From Candidatus Adiutrix sp. (GTDB lineage: Bacteria > Desulfobacterota > Desulfarculia > Adiutricales > Adiutricaceae), in contig JAITBV010000280.1 of NCBI GenBank assembly GCA_031283395.1, positions 1 to 13,785 of the forward strand: DNA of 13,785 nt. The letters run 5' to 3'. The translations under genes and the position numbers were made by a program. Positions 1 through 9,093 of this stretch are shown here, piece after piece. Every line of letters starts with the position of its first letter. Within the stretch, counting starts at the first letter, position 1. The notes under the pieces were generated by a model, which had not been told where the DNA came from, searched no databases, and saw only the letters and a program-made list of their open reading frames with translations.

Positions 1-1
1 C

Positions 2-1189
2 GGCGTGGGCCAGCCTCTGGACGGCAAGGGCCCCATAGCGGCCCAGGCATTCGGCCGTATTGAAGTGGTGGCCCCGGGCATAATCGCCCGCAAGGGCGTC
101 CATGAACCCATGTACACCGGCATCAAGGCCATAGACGCCATGACCCCAATTGGCCGGGGCCAGCGGGAGTTGATCATCGGCGACCGCCAGATCGGTAAAA
201 CCGCCATCTGCGTGGACGCCATCATCAACCAGAAGGGCCAGGACGTCATCTGCATTTATGTGGCCGTGGGCCAGAAGAAATCCACCGTGGCTCAGGTGGT
301 CTCCAACCTGGAAAAACACGGGGCCATGGATTACACTATCGTGGTCTGCGCCTCGGCCTCCGATCCGGCCACCCTGCAATACATCGCCCCCTATGCCGGC
401 ACCACCATGGGCGAATACTACCGCGACCGGGGCCGGCACGCCCTCATAATTTATGATGATTTATCCAAGCAGGCGGTGGCCTATCGTCAGGTTTCCCTTC
501 TTTTGCGGCGCCCACCAGGCCGTGAAGCCTACCCGGGCGATATTTTCTACAACCATTCCAGACTGCTAGAACGGTCATCCAAGCTTAACGATGAACTGGG
601 CGCCGGCTCCCTTACGGCCCTGCCTGTCATTGAGACCCAGGCCGGGGACGTTTCGGCTTTCATCCCCACCAACGTCATCTCCATTACCGACGGTCAGGTC
701 TTTCTGGAACCCAACCTATTCTTCTCCGGCGTCCGTCCGGCCATAAATGTGGGGATTTCCGTAAGCCGGGTCGGTGGGGCGGCCCAGACCAAGGCCATGA
801 AAAAAGTTGCCGGCACCTTGCGCCTGGACTTGGCTCAGTTCCGGGAACTGGAATCGTTCGCCCAATTCGGCTCCGACCTGGACAAGGCGACCAAGGCCCA
901 GATAGACCGGGGCCAGCGTATGGTGGAACTTTTAAAACAACCTCAATTCCAGCCCATGCCCGCGGAAAAGGAAGTACTGACCCTCTACTCCGGCACCAGA
1001 GGGTTTCTGGACCGCTATCCGATTTCGGCCGTGGCCGAATATGAAAAGCGGATGTTCGAGTTCGTCGAGACCAAGCATCCTGGAATTCTAAAAGAACTTC
1101 GGGAACTTAAAGATATTTCCCCCGAGTTGGACGCCCGCATCAAGGAAGCCCTGACCGAATTCGCCTCGGTCTTCAACCCGGATGCCTGA
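2..1189 (+). CDS. atpA: F-type ATP synthase subunit alpha, 5'-truncated by the window edge
   Basis: This is the non-catalytic nucleotide-binding alpha subunit of the membrane-attached F1 sector, which alternates with beta in the alpha3beta3 hexamer. The reading frame is open from base 2, and roughly the first 110 residues of a usual ~500-residue protein lie upstream; the GTG at base 5 is an internal Val codon, not a start. Visible landmarks are the P-loop GDRQIGKT (179-202; Ile where many bacteria have Thr), the [15 protein letters not shown] stretch, [15 protein letters not shown], and [10 protein letters not shown], whose Arg (codon 767-769) is the conserved arginine contacting the catalytic site on beta. 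The C-terminal helical domain is complete and ends in TGA. It is followed after 20 nt by atpG, in the standard alpha-gamma-beta-epsilon order. Identification is secure from direct motif matches. Confidence 0.98.
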   Translation, partial: GVGQPLDGKGPIAAQAFGRIEVVAPGIIARKGVHEPMYTGIKAIDAMTPIGRGQRELIIGDRQIGKTAICVDAIINQKGQDVICIYVAVGQKKSTVAQVVSNLEKHGAMDYTIVVCASASDPATLQYIAPYAGTTMGEYYRDRGRHALIIYDDLSKQAVAYRQVSLLLRRPPGREAYPGDIFYNHSRLLERSSKLNDELGAGSLTALPVIETQAGDVSAFIPTNVISITDGQVFLEPNLFFSGVRPAINVGISVSRVGGAAQTKAMKKVAGTLRLDLAQFRELESFAQFGSDLDKATKAQIDRGQRMVELLKQPQFQPMPAEKEVLTLYSGTRGFLDRYPISAVAEYEKRMFEFVETKHPGILKELRELKDISPELDARIKEALTEFASVFNPDA

Positions 1190-1209
1190 GATCCAAGGGG
1201 GTAGGATCC

Positions 1210-2091
1210 ATGGCCTCACTTAAAGACATAAAGCGCCAAATTCGCGCCGTCAAGCAGACTCAGAAACTGACCAAGGCCATGAATATGGTGGCTGCGGCCA
1301 AGCTCCGGGCCACCCAAGGGCGCACGGAAAGCTTCCGAGCCTATGCCGATGAGCATCATCGGCTGATGGAGGCCATCGGCCTTCAGTCCCAGGAGCTGGA
1401 CCACCAACTTTTGAGGCACAATGAAAATGCCGGCCGGGTGAAAATTCTGGCCATCTCCTCGGATCGCGGCCTCTGCGGTAGCTTCAACACCAATCTCAGT
1501 CACCTCCTGGACAAGAAAATTCTGGACTGGCGCAAAGCGGGCCATAAAGAATCCCTCTTTTTGGTCGGCCGAAAACTTAAGGACTATTACGGTCGCCGCC
1601 CGGTGGAAGTCAGCCACGCCATGACCGGGGTCCTGGGCAATTTCGACTACCACTTGGCCCAGGAAATATCCGAAACCCTGACCAAGGAATTCCTGGAAGG
1701 CACGGTCCGCGAAGTGTGGATACTGACCACCAAATTCCTGGGCATGGCCCGACAAGAGCCGGCCCTGATTCCCTTTCTGCCTCTGGTCCATGAAACTGAA
1801 GAGAGCTTGGCCCGTCATCACACCGGCTACGGCTACCTGGTGGAACCCGACCCGGCCACCCTCTTCAACCGCCTGATTCCTCGTAGCCTGACCATAGCCG
1901 TTTACCAGGCTCTTCTGGAATCGGTCACCAGTGAAAATGCGGCCAGGATGCAGGCCATGGACAACGCCAGCAAGAACTGTAAGGAAATAACAGAAAGCCT
2001 TACTACGGTTTACAATAAATTGCGGCAGGCCGCTGTCACCAACGAACTGTTGGATATTGTCAACGGTTCCGAGGCCCTGGCCGCCGCCTGA
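1210..2091 (+). CDS. atpG: F-type ATP synthase subunit gamma
   Basis: This is the central rotor shaft of F1, linking c-ring rotation to conformational change in the beta subunits. The 293-residue length is normal for bacteria (about 285-295). The N-terminal helix is typical (SLKDIKRQIRAVKQTQKLTK, then AMNMVAAAKLRA), and the C-terminal helix carries the family signature around NCKEITESLTTVYNKLRQA followed by VTNELLDIVNG. These two helices form the coiled coil that penetrates the hexamer. The middle Rossmann-like part includes AISSDRGLCGSFN. The ATG at 1210 is preceded by a purine-rich GGGGGTAGGA stretch that can serve as ribosome binding site. It sits 20 nt after atpA and 44 nt before atpD, as part of one operon. 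Confidence 0.98.
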   Translation: MASLKDIKRQIRAVKQTQKLTKAMNMVAAAKLRATQGRTESFRAYADEHHRLMEAIGLQSQELDHQLLRHNENAGRVKILAISSDRGLCGSFNTNLSHLLDKKILDWRKAGHKESLFLVGRKLKDYYGRRPVEVSHAMTGVLGNFDYHLAQEISETLTKEFLEGTVREVWILTTKFLGMARQEPALIPFLPLVHETEESLARHHTGYGYLVEPDPATLFNRLIPRSLTIAVYQALLESVTSENAARMQAMDNASKNCKEITESLTTVYNKLRQAAVTNELLDIVNGSEALAAA

Positions 2092-2105
2092 CCCGCCAGG
2101 TCTAA

Positions 2106-3979
<1,874 letters not shown>

Positions 3980-4008
3980 GTTCAAGTAAGCCATACCGGT
4001 AGCCATCT

Positions 4009-4036
4009 CGAAAAACCGGCTGCGCCCGGTTTTTCG
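4009..4036 (+). terminator. Intrinsic terminator after the atp operon
   Basis: A perfect 11-bp inverted repeat, CGAAAAACCGG (4009-4019) and CCGGTTTTTCG (4026-4036), is separated by a 6-nt loop. The right arm contains a five-T run, with another T-rich stretch just after. This looks like an intrinsic terminator closing the atp operon 29 nt after the atpC stop; A and T tracts within the arms would let it act in either orientation. It lies only 14 nt before the cbiA start codon, so it may also affect cbiA expression by readthrough. Confidence 0.8.
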
Positions 4037-4050
4037 CGTTTGGAGATTCT

Positions 4051-5433
4051 ATGAAAAAACCGCGGCTACTCCTGGCCGGAGCCCACAGCGGGGTGGGCAA
4101 GACGTCCGTGGCCGCCGGGCTCATGGCCGCCCTGGTCCGGCGCGGGCTGCTTGTCCAGCCTTACAAAGTCGGCCCGGACTATATCGACCCGGCCTTCCAC
4201 ACTTTCGTCACCGGCCGTCAATCACGCAACCTGGATTCCTGGTTGCTGGACCAAGCCACGGTCCTGACTCTCTTTGGCCAGAGCGCCCCGGAGCCCGGGA
4301 CGGGCCTGTCGATTATTGAAGGGGTCATGGGCCTTTTTGACGGCCACAGCCGGGAACCGGCCGGCAGCAGCGCCCACCTGGCCCGGATTCTGGACGCGCC
4401 GGTGGTCATGGTCATAAACGGATCTGGCCTAGCCCGTAGCGCGGCAGCCATGGTCAAAGGTTTCGACCGATTTGACCCGGACCTGCGTCTGGCCGGGGTC
4501 ATTATTAATCAGACTTCTTCCCCGGCCCATTATGAAATGCTGAAATATTTCGTGGAAAACGAGGCCGGAGTGCCGTGTTTCGGCCACCTCCTGAAAAATT
4601 CCGGCCTGACCCTGGAAAGTCGCCACCTGGGTCTGGTCCCGGCGGCCGAAGTGGCCGACTTGCCCGCCAAGTTGGAACGCCTGGCCGAAGCCGCGACGGC
4701 CACCCTGGACCTGGACGGGCTGGTAAATCTGGCCGAAACCGCTCCGGAAATCTCTCCCCTCCCCTGCCCGTCGCCTACCATCCCTGCGAGCCCTCCTGTC
4801 CGCCTGGGTCTGGCCCGGGACGCCGCCTTCAATTTTTATTACCAGGACGGGCTGGATCTTTTGAGCAGATTGGGGGCTGAACTTACACCATTCAGTCCTC
4901 TGGCCGATACTTCCCTGCCCCCGGATCTGTCCGGTCTGTATCTGGGCGGCGGTTTTCCCGAAGTCTTCGCTACGGAACTGGCCGCCAACCAAAAACTAAG
5001 AGGCGAAATAAAAGAGGCTCTGGAAGGGGGCCTCCCGGCTTACGCCGAATGCGGCGGCCTTATGTATTTGGCCAAAAACCTGGTGGACAAGACCGGCCGG
5101 ACCCACGAAATGGCTGGTTTTTTTCCCATTACCACGGTCATGGGCTCCGGCCTCAGAAACTTCGGCTACGCCACGGTCACTTTTGAGGCTGATACGGTGC
5201 TGGGGCCGACCGGGACCAGAGTGCGGGTCCACGAATTTCACCATTCCCGGATTGAGGACGAAAGGCCGGAGGATTATGTGCTGAAAATAGAAAAAAGCCC
5301 CGACCGGACCTGGCGGGGGGGGCTGACCAGGAAAAATGTCCTGGCCGCCTATCCCCATATCCATTTTGCCGCCAACCCGGGCCTGGCCGTCCACTTTTTG
5401 GAACGCTGCCGAAGGGAAAAAAAATGTATCTGA
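4051..5433 (+). CDS. cbiA: Cobyrinate a,c-diamide synthase (CbiA/CobB)
   Basis: CbiA amidates the a and c side chains of cobyrinate (or hydrogenobyrinate) using glutamine and ATP, a cytoplasmic step in cobamide synthesis. The 460-residue protein has the two expected domains. The first is an N-terminal P-loop amide-ligase domain with AGAHSGVGKTS (residues 9-19), KVGPDYIDP (39-47) and EGVMGLFDG (90-98). The second is a C-terminal class I glutamine amidotransferase-like domain with YLGGGFPE (297-304), the nucleophile in AECGG (Cys334) and YPHIHF (434-439) supplying the catalytic His. A proline-rich linker (about 231-250) joins them. GGAG at 4042-4045 lies 5 nt before the ATG. The gene overlaps the next one by 10 nt, suggesting co-expression. 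No other cobalamin genes are in the window. The nickel-sirohydrochlorin homologue CfbB is related but belongs to methanogens, so CbiA is the better call. Confidence 0.93.
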   Translation: MKKPRLLLAGAHSGVGKTSVAAGLMAALVRRGLLVQPYKVGPDYIDPAFHTFVTGRQSRNLDSWLLDQATVLTLFGQSAPEPGTGLSIIEGVMGLFDGHSREPAGSSAHLARILDAPVVMVINGSGLARSAAAMVKGFDRFDPDLRLAGVIINQTSSPAHYEMLKYFVENEAGVPCFGHLLKNSGLTLESRHLGLVPAAEVADLPAKLERLAEAATATLDLDGLVNLAETAPEISPLPCPSPTIPASPPVRLGLARDAAFNFYYQDGLDLLSRLGAELTPFSPLADTSLPPDLSGLYLGGGFPEVFATELAANQKLRGEIKEALEGGLPAYAECGGLMYLAKNLVDKTGRTHEMAGFFPITTVMGSGLRNFGYATVTFEADTVLGPTGTRVRVHEFHHSRIEDERPEDYVLKIEKSPDRTWRGGLTRKNVLAAYPHIHFAANPGLAVHFLERCRREKKCI

Positions 5434-6980
5434 CCACCAGCCTGGAAATGAGAACCCTCGACCGCCTAGCCATTGAAAAATTCGGTCTGCCGGAGGTTGT
5501 CCTGATGGAAAACGCGGCCCAAGGTCTGGCTCGGGCCGCGCTGGAACACTGGCCCCTCCGGCCGGGGAGCAAAATCATCATTCTGGCCGGCCCGGGCCAG
5601 AACGGCGGTGATGGCCTAGCCCTGGCCCGCATATTTTCCGGGCATGGCTTCAGCCCTCTGGTCTTTTTAATAAAAGAGCCGTCCCGGATTCCGGGTGGAG
5701 CGGCGGCCGTCAACTTGGCCGTGGTCCGCAACCTGGGCCTGCCTCTGATGACCATTGAAGACGAAACCGCGGCTCTGCCGCCTTGGGCGGAGGCCGATTT
5801 GGTGGTGGATGCAATCTTCGGCACCGGTCTGGACCGGCCTTTGACCGGCCCCGCCGCCCTGGTTTTGGCCGCCTTGGGTCAAGCTAAAAGGGAACTGAAA
5901 GACCGGCTGCGGATACTGGCTGTGGATTTACCCTCCGGTCTGTCAGGCGATAGCGGCCTCTGGTGGGGACCGCCCTGCCCGGCTGATTTGACCGTCACTT
6001 TGGGTTTTCCCAAGCTGGGGCTCTACCTGGGGCAGGGGCCAGAGGCGGCCGGTAAAATAATGGTGGGCGACATAGGCCTGACTCCGACCATGTTGGAGTC
6101 GGCTCCGCCTCTGGGGCGGCTATCCGACCTTAAGGAAATGCGCGGCCTTCAGCTGGACCGGCCTTTGACCGGCCACAAGGGCAGTTTTGGCCATGTCCTG
6201 TTGGCCGGCGGAGCTCAAGGCCGGACCGGGGCCCTGGTTCTGGCGGCCGAAGGGGCTCTCCGTAGCGGCACAGGTCTGGTGACTGTCCTCCACCCGGCCT
6301 CCCTGGGAGCCATCTATGAGGCCAAGTTGACCGAAGCCATGACCCTGGAACTGCCGGAAGAACGGCCGGGAGAATTGGCCGCCGAGGCCGGAGATATCAT
6401 TTTGAGATATGCCCAAAGCCGCCAAGCCCTGCTTTTGGGACCAGGGTTGGGTTTAGGGAACGAGGCTAAGGCGGCTGTCCGCTGGGTGGTCGAGGCGGCG
6501 AATATGCCCCTGGTATTGGATGCCGACGCCTTGACCGCCTTAGACGGACAACCGGAACTGGCCAAGGGCCGCCAGGTGTTAATGACGCCTCACCCGGGTG
6601 AAGCGGCCAGACTTTTAGGGTCCAATCCTGCTGAAATCCAGGCCGACCGGCTGGGCGCGGCCCGCTCTCTGGCTGAACGGAGCGGAGCCGTGGTGGTTTT
6701 GAAAGGTCACCACAGTCTCATCTGCGAGCCGGAAGGGCGTTTCTATCTCAACCCCACCGGCGGGTCCCACCTAGCCGTGGGGGGTAGCGGCGATCTTTTG
6801 GCCGGACTTACCGCAGGACTTTTGGCTCAAGGTATGCCTCGATTTCCGGCTGCGGCCCTGGCGGCCTGGATCCATGGCCGGGCCGGAGACCTGACCCGTG
6901 CCGAACAAGGACCCCGAGGCCTGACCCCAACGGAATTTGCCGCCTGTCTGCCCCGGGCTTGGGCGGAATTGGCCTGTTAA
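5424..6980 (+). CDS. nnr: Bifunctional NAD(P)H-hydrate epimerase / ADP-dependent NAD(P)H-hydrate dehydratase
   Basis: This enzyme repairs damaged NADH and NADPH: the N-terminal half interconverts R- and S-NAD(P)HX and the C-terminal half dehydrates the S form back to NAD(P)H using ADP. The 518 residues are typical of the fused bacterial form. The YjeF_N epimerase domain (about 1-225) shows LMENAAQGLA, GPGQNGGDG (56-64), VDAIFGTGL (128-136) and DLPSGLSGD (168-176). The kinase-like dehydratase domain (about 245-518) shows HKGSFGHVLLAGG, GPGLGLG (339-345), LDADALTAL (365-373), TPHPGEAARLL (388-398), VVLKGHHS and GGSGDLLAGL (453-462) with the catalytic Asp457. The ATG lies inside the cbiA end, with the A-rich GAAGGGAAAAAA run serving as ribosome binding site. 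It is a metabolic housekeeping gene whose link with cbiA seems positional only. Confidence 0.95.
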   Translation: MYLTTSLEMRTLDRLAIEKFGLPEVVLMENAAQGLARAALEHWPLRPGSKIIILAGPGQNGGDGLALARIFSGHGFSPLVFLIKEPSRIPGGAAAVNLAVVRNLGLPLMTIEDETAALPPWAEADLVVDAIFGTGLDRPLTGPAALVLAALGQAKRELKDRLRILAVDLPSGLSGDSGLWWGPPCPADLTVTLGFPKLGLYLGQGPEAAGKIMVGDIGLTPTMLESAPPLGRLSDLKEMRGLQLDRPLTGHKGSFGHVLLAGGAQGRTGALVLAAEGALRSGTGLVTVLHPASLGAIYEAKLTEAMTLELPEERPGELAAEAGDIILRYAQSRQALLLGPGLGLGNEAKAAVRWVVEAANMPLVLDADALTALDGQPELAKGRQVLMTPHPGEAARLLGSNPAEIQADRLGAARSLAERSGAVVVLKGHHSLICEPEGRFYLNPTGGSHLAVGGSGDLLAGLTAGLLAQGMPRFPAAALAAWIHGRAGDLTRAEQGPRGLTPTEFAACLPRAWAELAC

Positions 6981-7007
6981 ATATTTAAAGTTATACTTTA
7001 AATATTT
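6979..7007. repeat. AT-rich perfect inverted repeat (13-bp arms, 3-nt loop)
   Basis: Arms 6979-6991 and 6995-7007 are perfectly complementary around the loop TAT, and only one of the 13 pairs is G-C (6990/6996). The left arm begins inside the TAA stop codon of the upstream epimerase/dehydratase gene, and the right arm runs into a T-rich stretch (AATTTTTT). It can act as an AU-rich terminator for the upstream gene or as a binding site for a dimeric regulator of the next gene. It forms the 5' part of the upstream copy of the repeat flanking the Fe-S gene. Confidence 0.75.
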
Positions 7008-7044
7008 TAATTTTTTATATGATAATACTTAAATAATGAGGATA
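6984..7044 (+). repeat. AT-rich direct repeat flanking the Fe-S gene, upstream copy
   Basis: By hand alignment this stretch matches 7771-7829. The first 32 columns align without gaps (28 identical), and the rest needs small gaps but keeps the words ATAATAC, TAAATAA and GGATA in order; about 50 of 63 columns agree overall. The copy holds the inverted repeat, a T-run, a -10-like GATAAT (7021-7026) and, at its end, the GAGG purine stretch that probably serves as ribosome binding site for the gene starting at 7053. It is far more AT-rich than its surroundings. Confidence 0.7.
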
Positions 7045-7052
7045 GGGCAATC

Positions 7053-7775
7053 ATGGATTTGCGGAAAGAAATAATTGAATTGATCACAATCAAGACCGAA
7101 GAAGGCAACCAGTTTGATTTTTACCGCAAACCCTTGGTCGGATTTTCTTCGGCTGCCGACCCATTATATGCAAAAATCAAGGAAGAGGTCGGCCTCCACC
7201 ATCTGCGGCCTGCCGAGATTCTGCCGGAAGTCAAAACCATCGTTTCTTTCTTTCTACCGTTTTCCAAAAAAGTTGTGGAGGCCAATCGTCGGGGACATGA
7301 TGTTCCGGCCCAGGAGTGGCTAGACTCATATACCCACGCCAATAACCTGATCGGCAAGACAAGTCAGGATTTGGCGGACCTGGTTTCCTCCAGAGGTTTC
7401 AAGGCCGCCTTGGTCAACACAACTAAAAACTACGACGAGAAAACTCTTAAAGCCTCCTGGTCCCACCGTAGCGCGGCCTTTTTAAGCGGATTAGGCCGTT
7501 TTGGGCTCAGCCGTATGTTGATAACCCCGGCTGGTGGCGCTGGAAGATATGGCACGATATTGATTTCGGAAGAACTTCTGCCGTCAGTTCGCCCGGAAGA
7601 AGAACTGTGCCTGTTTTGGAAAAACGGAAGTTGCCGCTATTGCCTTGAACATTGCCCGGTCAAGGCTCTGGATGACGACCCGGACAAGTTCGACCGGCAA
7701 GCCTGCCACCTGAATCTCAACAAATCACAGGGGGTTTGCGGCAAATGCGCTGTCGGCCCTTGCGCCATTTTTTAA
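7053..7775 (+). CDS. QueG-related 4Fe-4S cluster protein of unknown role
   Basis: This 240-residue protein resembles the epoxyqueuosine reductase-like family (COG1600 type), which holds a DUF1730-like N-terminal region and a C-terminal double [4Fe-4S] ferredoxin-like region. True QueG is usually over 300 residues, so this is a short relative and a tRNA-modification role should not be assumed. Eight cysteines cluster at the end: Cys186, Cys194, Cys197, Cys201 (CxxCxxxCP), Cys218, Cys229, Cys232 and Cys237 (GVCGKCAVGPC), enough for two cubane clusters. Middle segments such as WSHRSAAFLSGLGRFGLSRM (136-155) recall the family's 'GLGxxGK/R' region. No signal peptide or membrane segment is visible, so it is probably cytoplasmic. 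It stands alone between AT-rich repeats, and its base composition looks lower in GC than its neighbours. A start at ATG 7053 with GAGG at 7038-7041 fits. Confidence 0.85.
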   Translation: MDLRKEIIELITIKTEEGNQFDFYRKPLVGFSSAADPLYAKIKEEVGLHHLRPAEILPEVKTIVSFFLPFSKKVVEANRRGHDVPAQEWLDSYTHANNLIGKTSQDLADLVSSRGFKAALVNTTKNYDEKTLKASWSHRSAAFLSGLGRFGLSRMLITPAGGAGRYGTILISEELLPSVRPEEELCLFWKNGSCRYCLEHCPVKALDDDPDKFDRQACHLNLNKSQGVCGKCAVGPCAIF

Positions 7776-7829
7776 TGTTTTACATTTAATATTTTAATTT
7801 TTATACTTAATAATACCTAAATAAGGATA
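7771..7829 (+). repeat. AT-rich direct repeat flanking the Fe-S gene, downstream copy
   Basis: This is the second copy of the element at 6984-7044. It begins at the TAA stop of the Fe-S gene (7773-7775). It also folds, as AATGT (7774-7778), loop TTT, ACATT (7782-7786), with further outer pairs interrupted by mismatches. The A-T pair 6989/6997 of the upstream copy is T-A here (7776/7784), a compensatory change that supports a conserved hairpin. The 3' part, which in the upstream copy leads into the Fe-S gene, here precedes no plus-strand gene, because the next gene converges from the other strand. Confidence 0.7.
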
Positions 7830-7852
7830 TATATAAACCACCCTGGGGGATT

Positions 7853-8611
7853 TCAAAATTCAAAAACCCGGGTGGCCTCATTTTGGCCGGCCGCTACCGG
7901 CTCCAAATTTCCTCCTACGGCCTTCCGGGCGGCCTCCAGAGCCAGGTTGGGATGGTTGTTGGTTTCGGAGAGGTGGGCCAAAACCAGATGTTTTAATCCG
8001 GCATGATTCAATTCGGAAACCAGGATGGCGGCGTCTTCATTGGCCAGATGGCCCGTGCGGCTGCGTATGCGCTGCTTCAAAGGCCAGGGATAAGGTCCAT
8101 CCATCAATAGGCGGTAATCGTGATTGAATTCCAGGACCAAGGCGTCAAGACCCAGGAACCTCCGCCGCAATAATTCCGTGGCCGCACCCAAATCTGTTAC
8201 CATCCCCAGCCGACCGGCCGGACTTTCGGCTAAAAAGGCCACCGGGTCGGCGGCATCGTGGGAAATGGGAAGGGTGCGGATTTTTAAGGTTCCGAATGTC
8301 AAGCTGTCGCCGGTGGTGAAGGTATCCCAATTGAGCGGCCCGGTCACTGCCTCCGCCTGCTCGCGGGTGGCCCGATTGGCCAGTACCGGCAGTTTAAGCC
8401 GACGGGCCAAGGGACCCACTCCGCTGAGATGGTCGCGGTGTTCATGGCTAATAACCAGGGCCGCCAAGCGACCCGGATCCAACCCGGCCGATTCGGCCCG
8501 GCGCAAAAATTCCCGAGCCGGCAGACCACAGTCCACGACCACGGCCACCTCCGACTCTTCCAGCCATAGGCAGTTTCCGCGGCTACCGCTGGCTAACAGG
8601 CAAAATTTCAT
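7853..8611 (-). CDS. MBL-fold metallo-hydrolase, YycJ-like
   Basis: This is a 252-residue metallo-beta-lactamase-fold enzyme of the YycJ-like group, members of which are thought to be metal-dependent nucleases or phosphodiesterases (WalJ in Firmicutes). The dinuclear metal motif HEHRDH is at residues 56-61, followed by candidate ligands His118 (ISHDA), Asp140 (VTDLG) and His213 (LAHLSETNNHP). The N-terminal strand LLASGSRGNCLWLE is characteristic of the group, as are EFNHD (161-165) and GHLAN (187-191). It is cytoplasmic, with no signal peptide. It is the last gene of the minus-strand cluster, 15 nt after dut, with GGGGA in the leader as a modest ribosome binding site. The exact substrate cannot be read from the sequence. 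It converges on the Fe-S gene. Confidence 0.88.
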   Translation of the reverse strand: MKFCLLASGSRGNCLWLEESEVAVVVDCGLPAREFLRRAESAGLDPGRLAALVISHEHRDHLSGVGPLARRLKLPVLANRATREQAEAVTGPLNWDTFTTGDSLTFGTLKIRTLPISHDAADPVAFLAESPAGRLGMVTDLGAATELLRRRFLGLDALVLEFNHDYRLLMDGPYPWPLKQRIRSRTGHLANEDAAILVSELNHAGLKHLVLAHLSETNNHPNLALEAARKAVGGNLEPVAAGQNEATRVFEF

Positions 8612-8626
8612 GGCGGTCCCCAGGTT

Positions 8627-9070
8627 TTAGCCGGTCGAACCGAATCCATCCGTCCCTCGGTCAGTGGGGGCCAAGTCCTCCACCACTTCTATAACAGGAC
8701 GTTCGATCTTGGCCACCACCAGTTGCGCTAAGCGACCCCCCCGCCGGATGGTCACCGGCTCTGGTCCGAGGTTGATCATGGGCAATTGTATCTCGCCCCT
8801 GTAGTCCCAGTCGATGGTCCCGGGACTGTTGATCAGGGTCAGGCCTTTTTTCAGGGCCAGACCGCTACGCGGCCGGACCTGCCCCTCATAACCAACCGGC
8901 AACGCCATGGCCCAACCGGTTGGGACCAGGACTATCTGCCCGAGCCCCAGGGTCAGAGGCTCCCGGACTGCGGCGGCCAGATCCAACCCGGCCGCGCCGG
9001 CCGTCCGCCAAGCCGGCAGTTCCATATCCGCATCTTCCAAGGGCCGGACTCTCTTGAATTCCAAGCGCAT
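8627..9070 (-). CDS. dut: Deoxyuridine 5'-triphosphate nucleotidohydrolase (dUTPase)
   Basis: dUTPase hydrolyses dUTP to dUMP and pyrophosphate, keeping uracil out of DNA and feeding thymidylate synthesis. All five motifs of the trimeric family are present: AAGLDLAA, RPRSGLALK, GTIDWDYRGEI with the catalytic Asp, GGRLAQLVV, and the C-terminal arm RGTDGFGSTG. In that arm an Asp replaces one usual Gly, and the protein ends exactly at the motif. I chose ATG 9070 (147 residues, the usual family length) because MRLEFKRVRP aligns with the normal start and GAGG lies 8 nt upstream. The alternative GTG at 9097 adds nine residues and overlaps the upstream stop in a GTGA arrangement but has no clear ribosome binding site. 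It lies between the HD-GYP gene and the MBL gene in an apparent operon. Confidence 0.95.
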   Translation of the reverse strand: MRLEFKRVRPLEDADMELPAWRTAGAAGLDLAAAVREPLTLGLGQIVLVPTGWAMALPVGYEGQVRPRSGLALKKGLTLINSPGTIDWDYRGEIQLPMINLGPEPVTIRRGGRLAQLVVAKIERPVIEVVEDLAPTDRGTDGFGSTG

Positions 9071-9093
9071 ATCGGCCGCCTCGCCGTTTTCAT

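Noticed and set aside
1216..1821. A 201-codon open frame on the minus strand
   Set aside because: It lies wholly opposite atpG, encodes no recognisable motif and is explained by codon bias of the real gene on the other strand.
3980..4050. A cobalamin riboswitch before cbiA
   Set aside because: The gap is only 71 nt, most of it is the terminator hairpin, and no B12-box-like sequence was seen.
5177..5824. A 215-codon minus-strand open frame opposite cbiA and nnr
   Set aside because: Both underlying genes are well supported by motifs, and the antisense product looks compositionally like a shadow frame.
6997..7026. A sigma70 promoter for the Fe-S gene (TTTAAA at 6997-7002 and GATAAT at 7021-7026)
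   Set aside because: The -10-like hexamer is good and the spacing of 18 is allowed, but the -35 match is poor and such words are frequent in AT-rich sequence.
6979..7829. An integron cassette, with the repeats as attC sites
   Set aside because: The layout of a gene plus a 3' palindrome is similar, but the GTTRRRY and RYYYAAC core sites are not present and no integrase is seen.
7776..7852. A terminator for the MBL gene between the convergent genes
   Set aside because: On the minus strand only a weak CCC/GGG pairing is visible (7840-7849) with no convincing stem and T-run; the structure present belongs to the plus-strand repeat.
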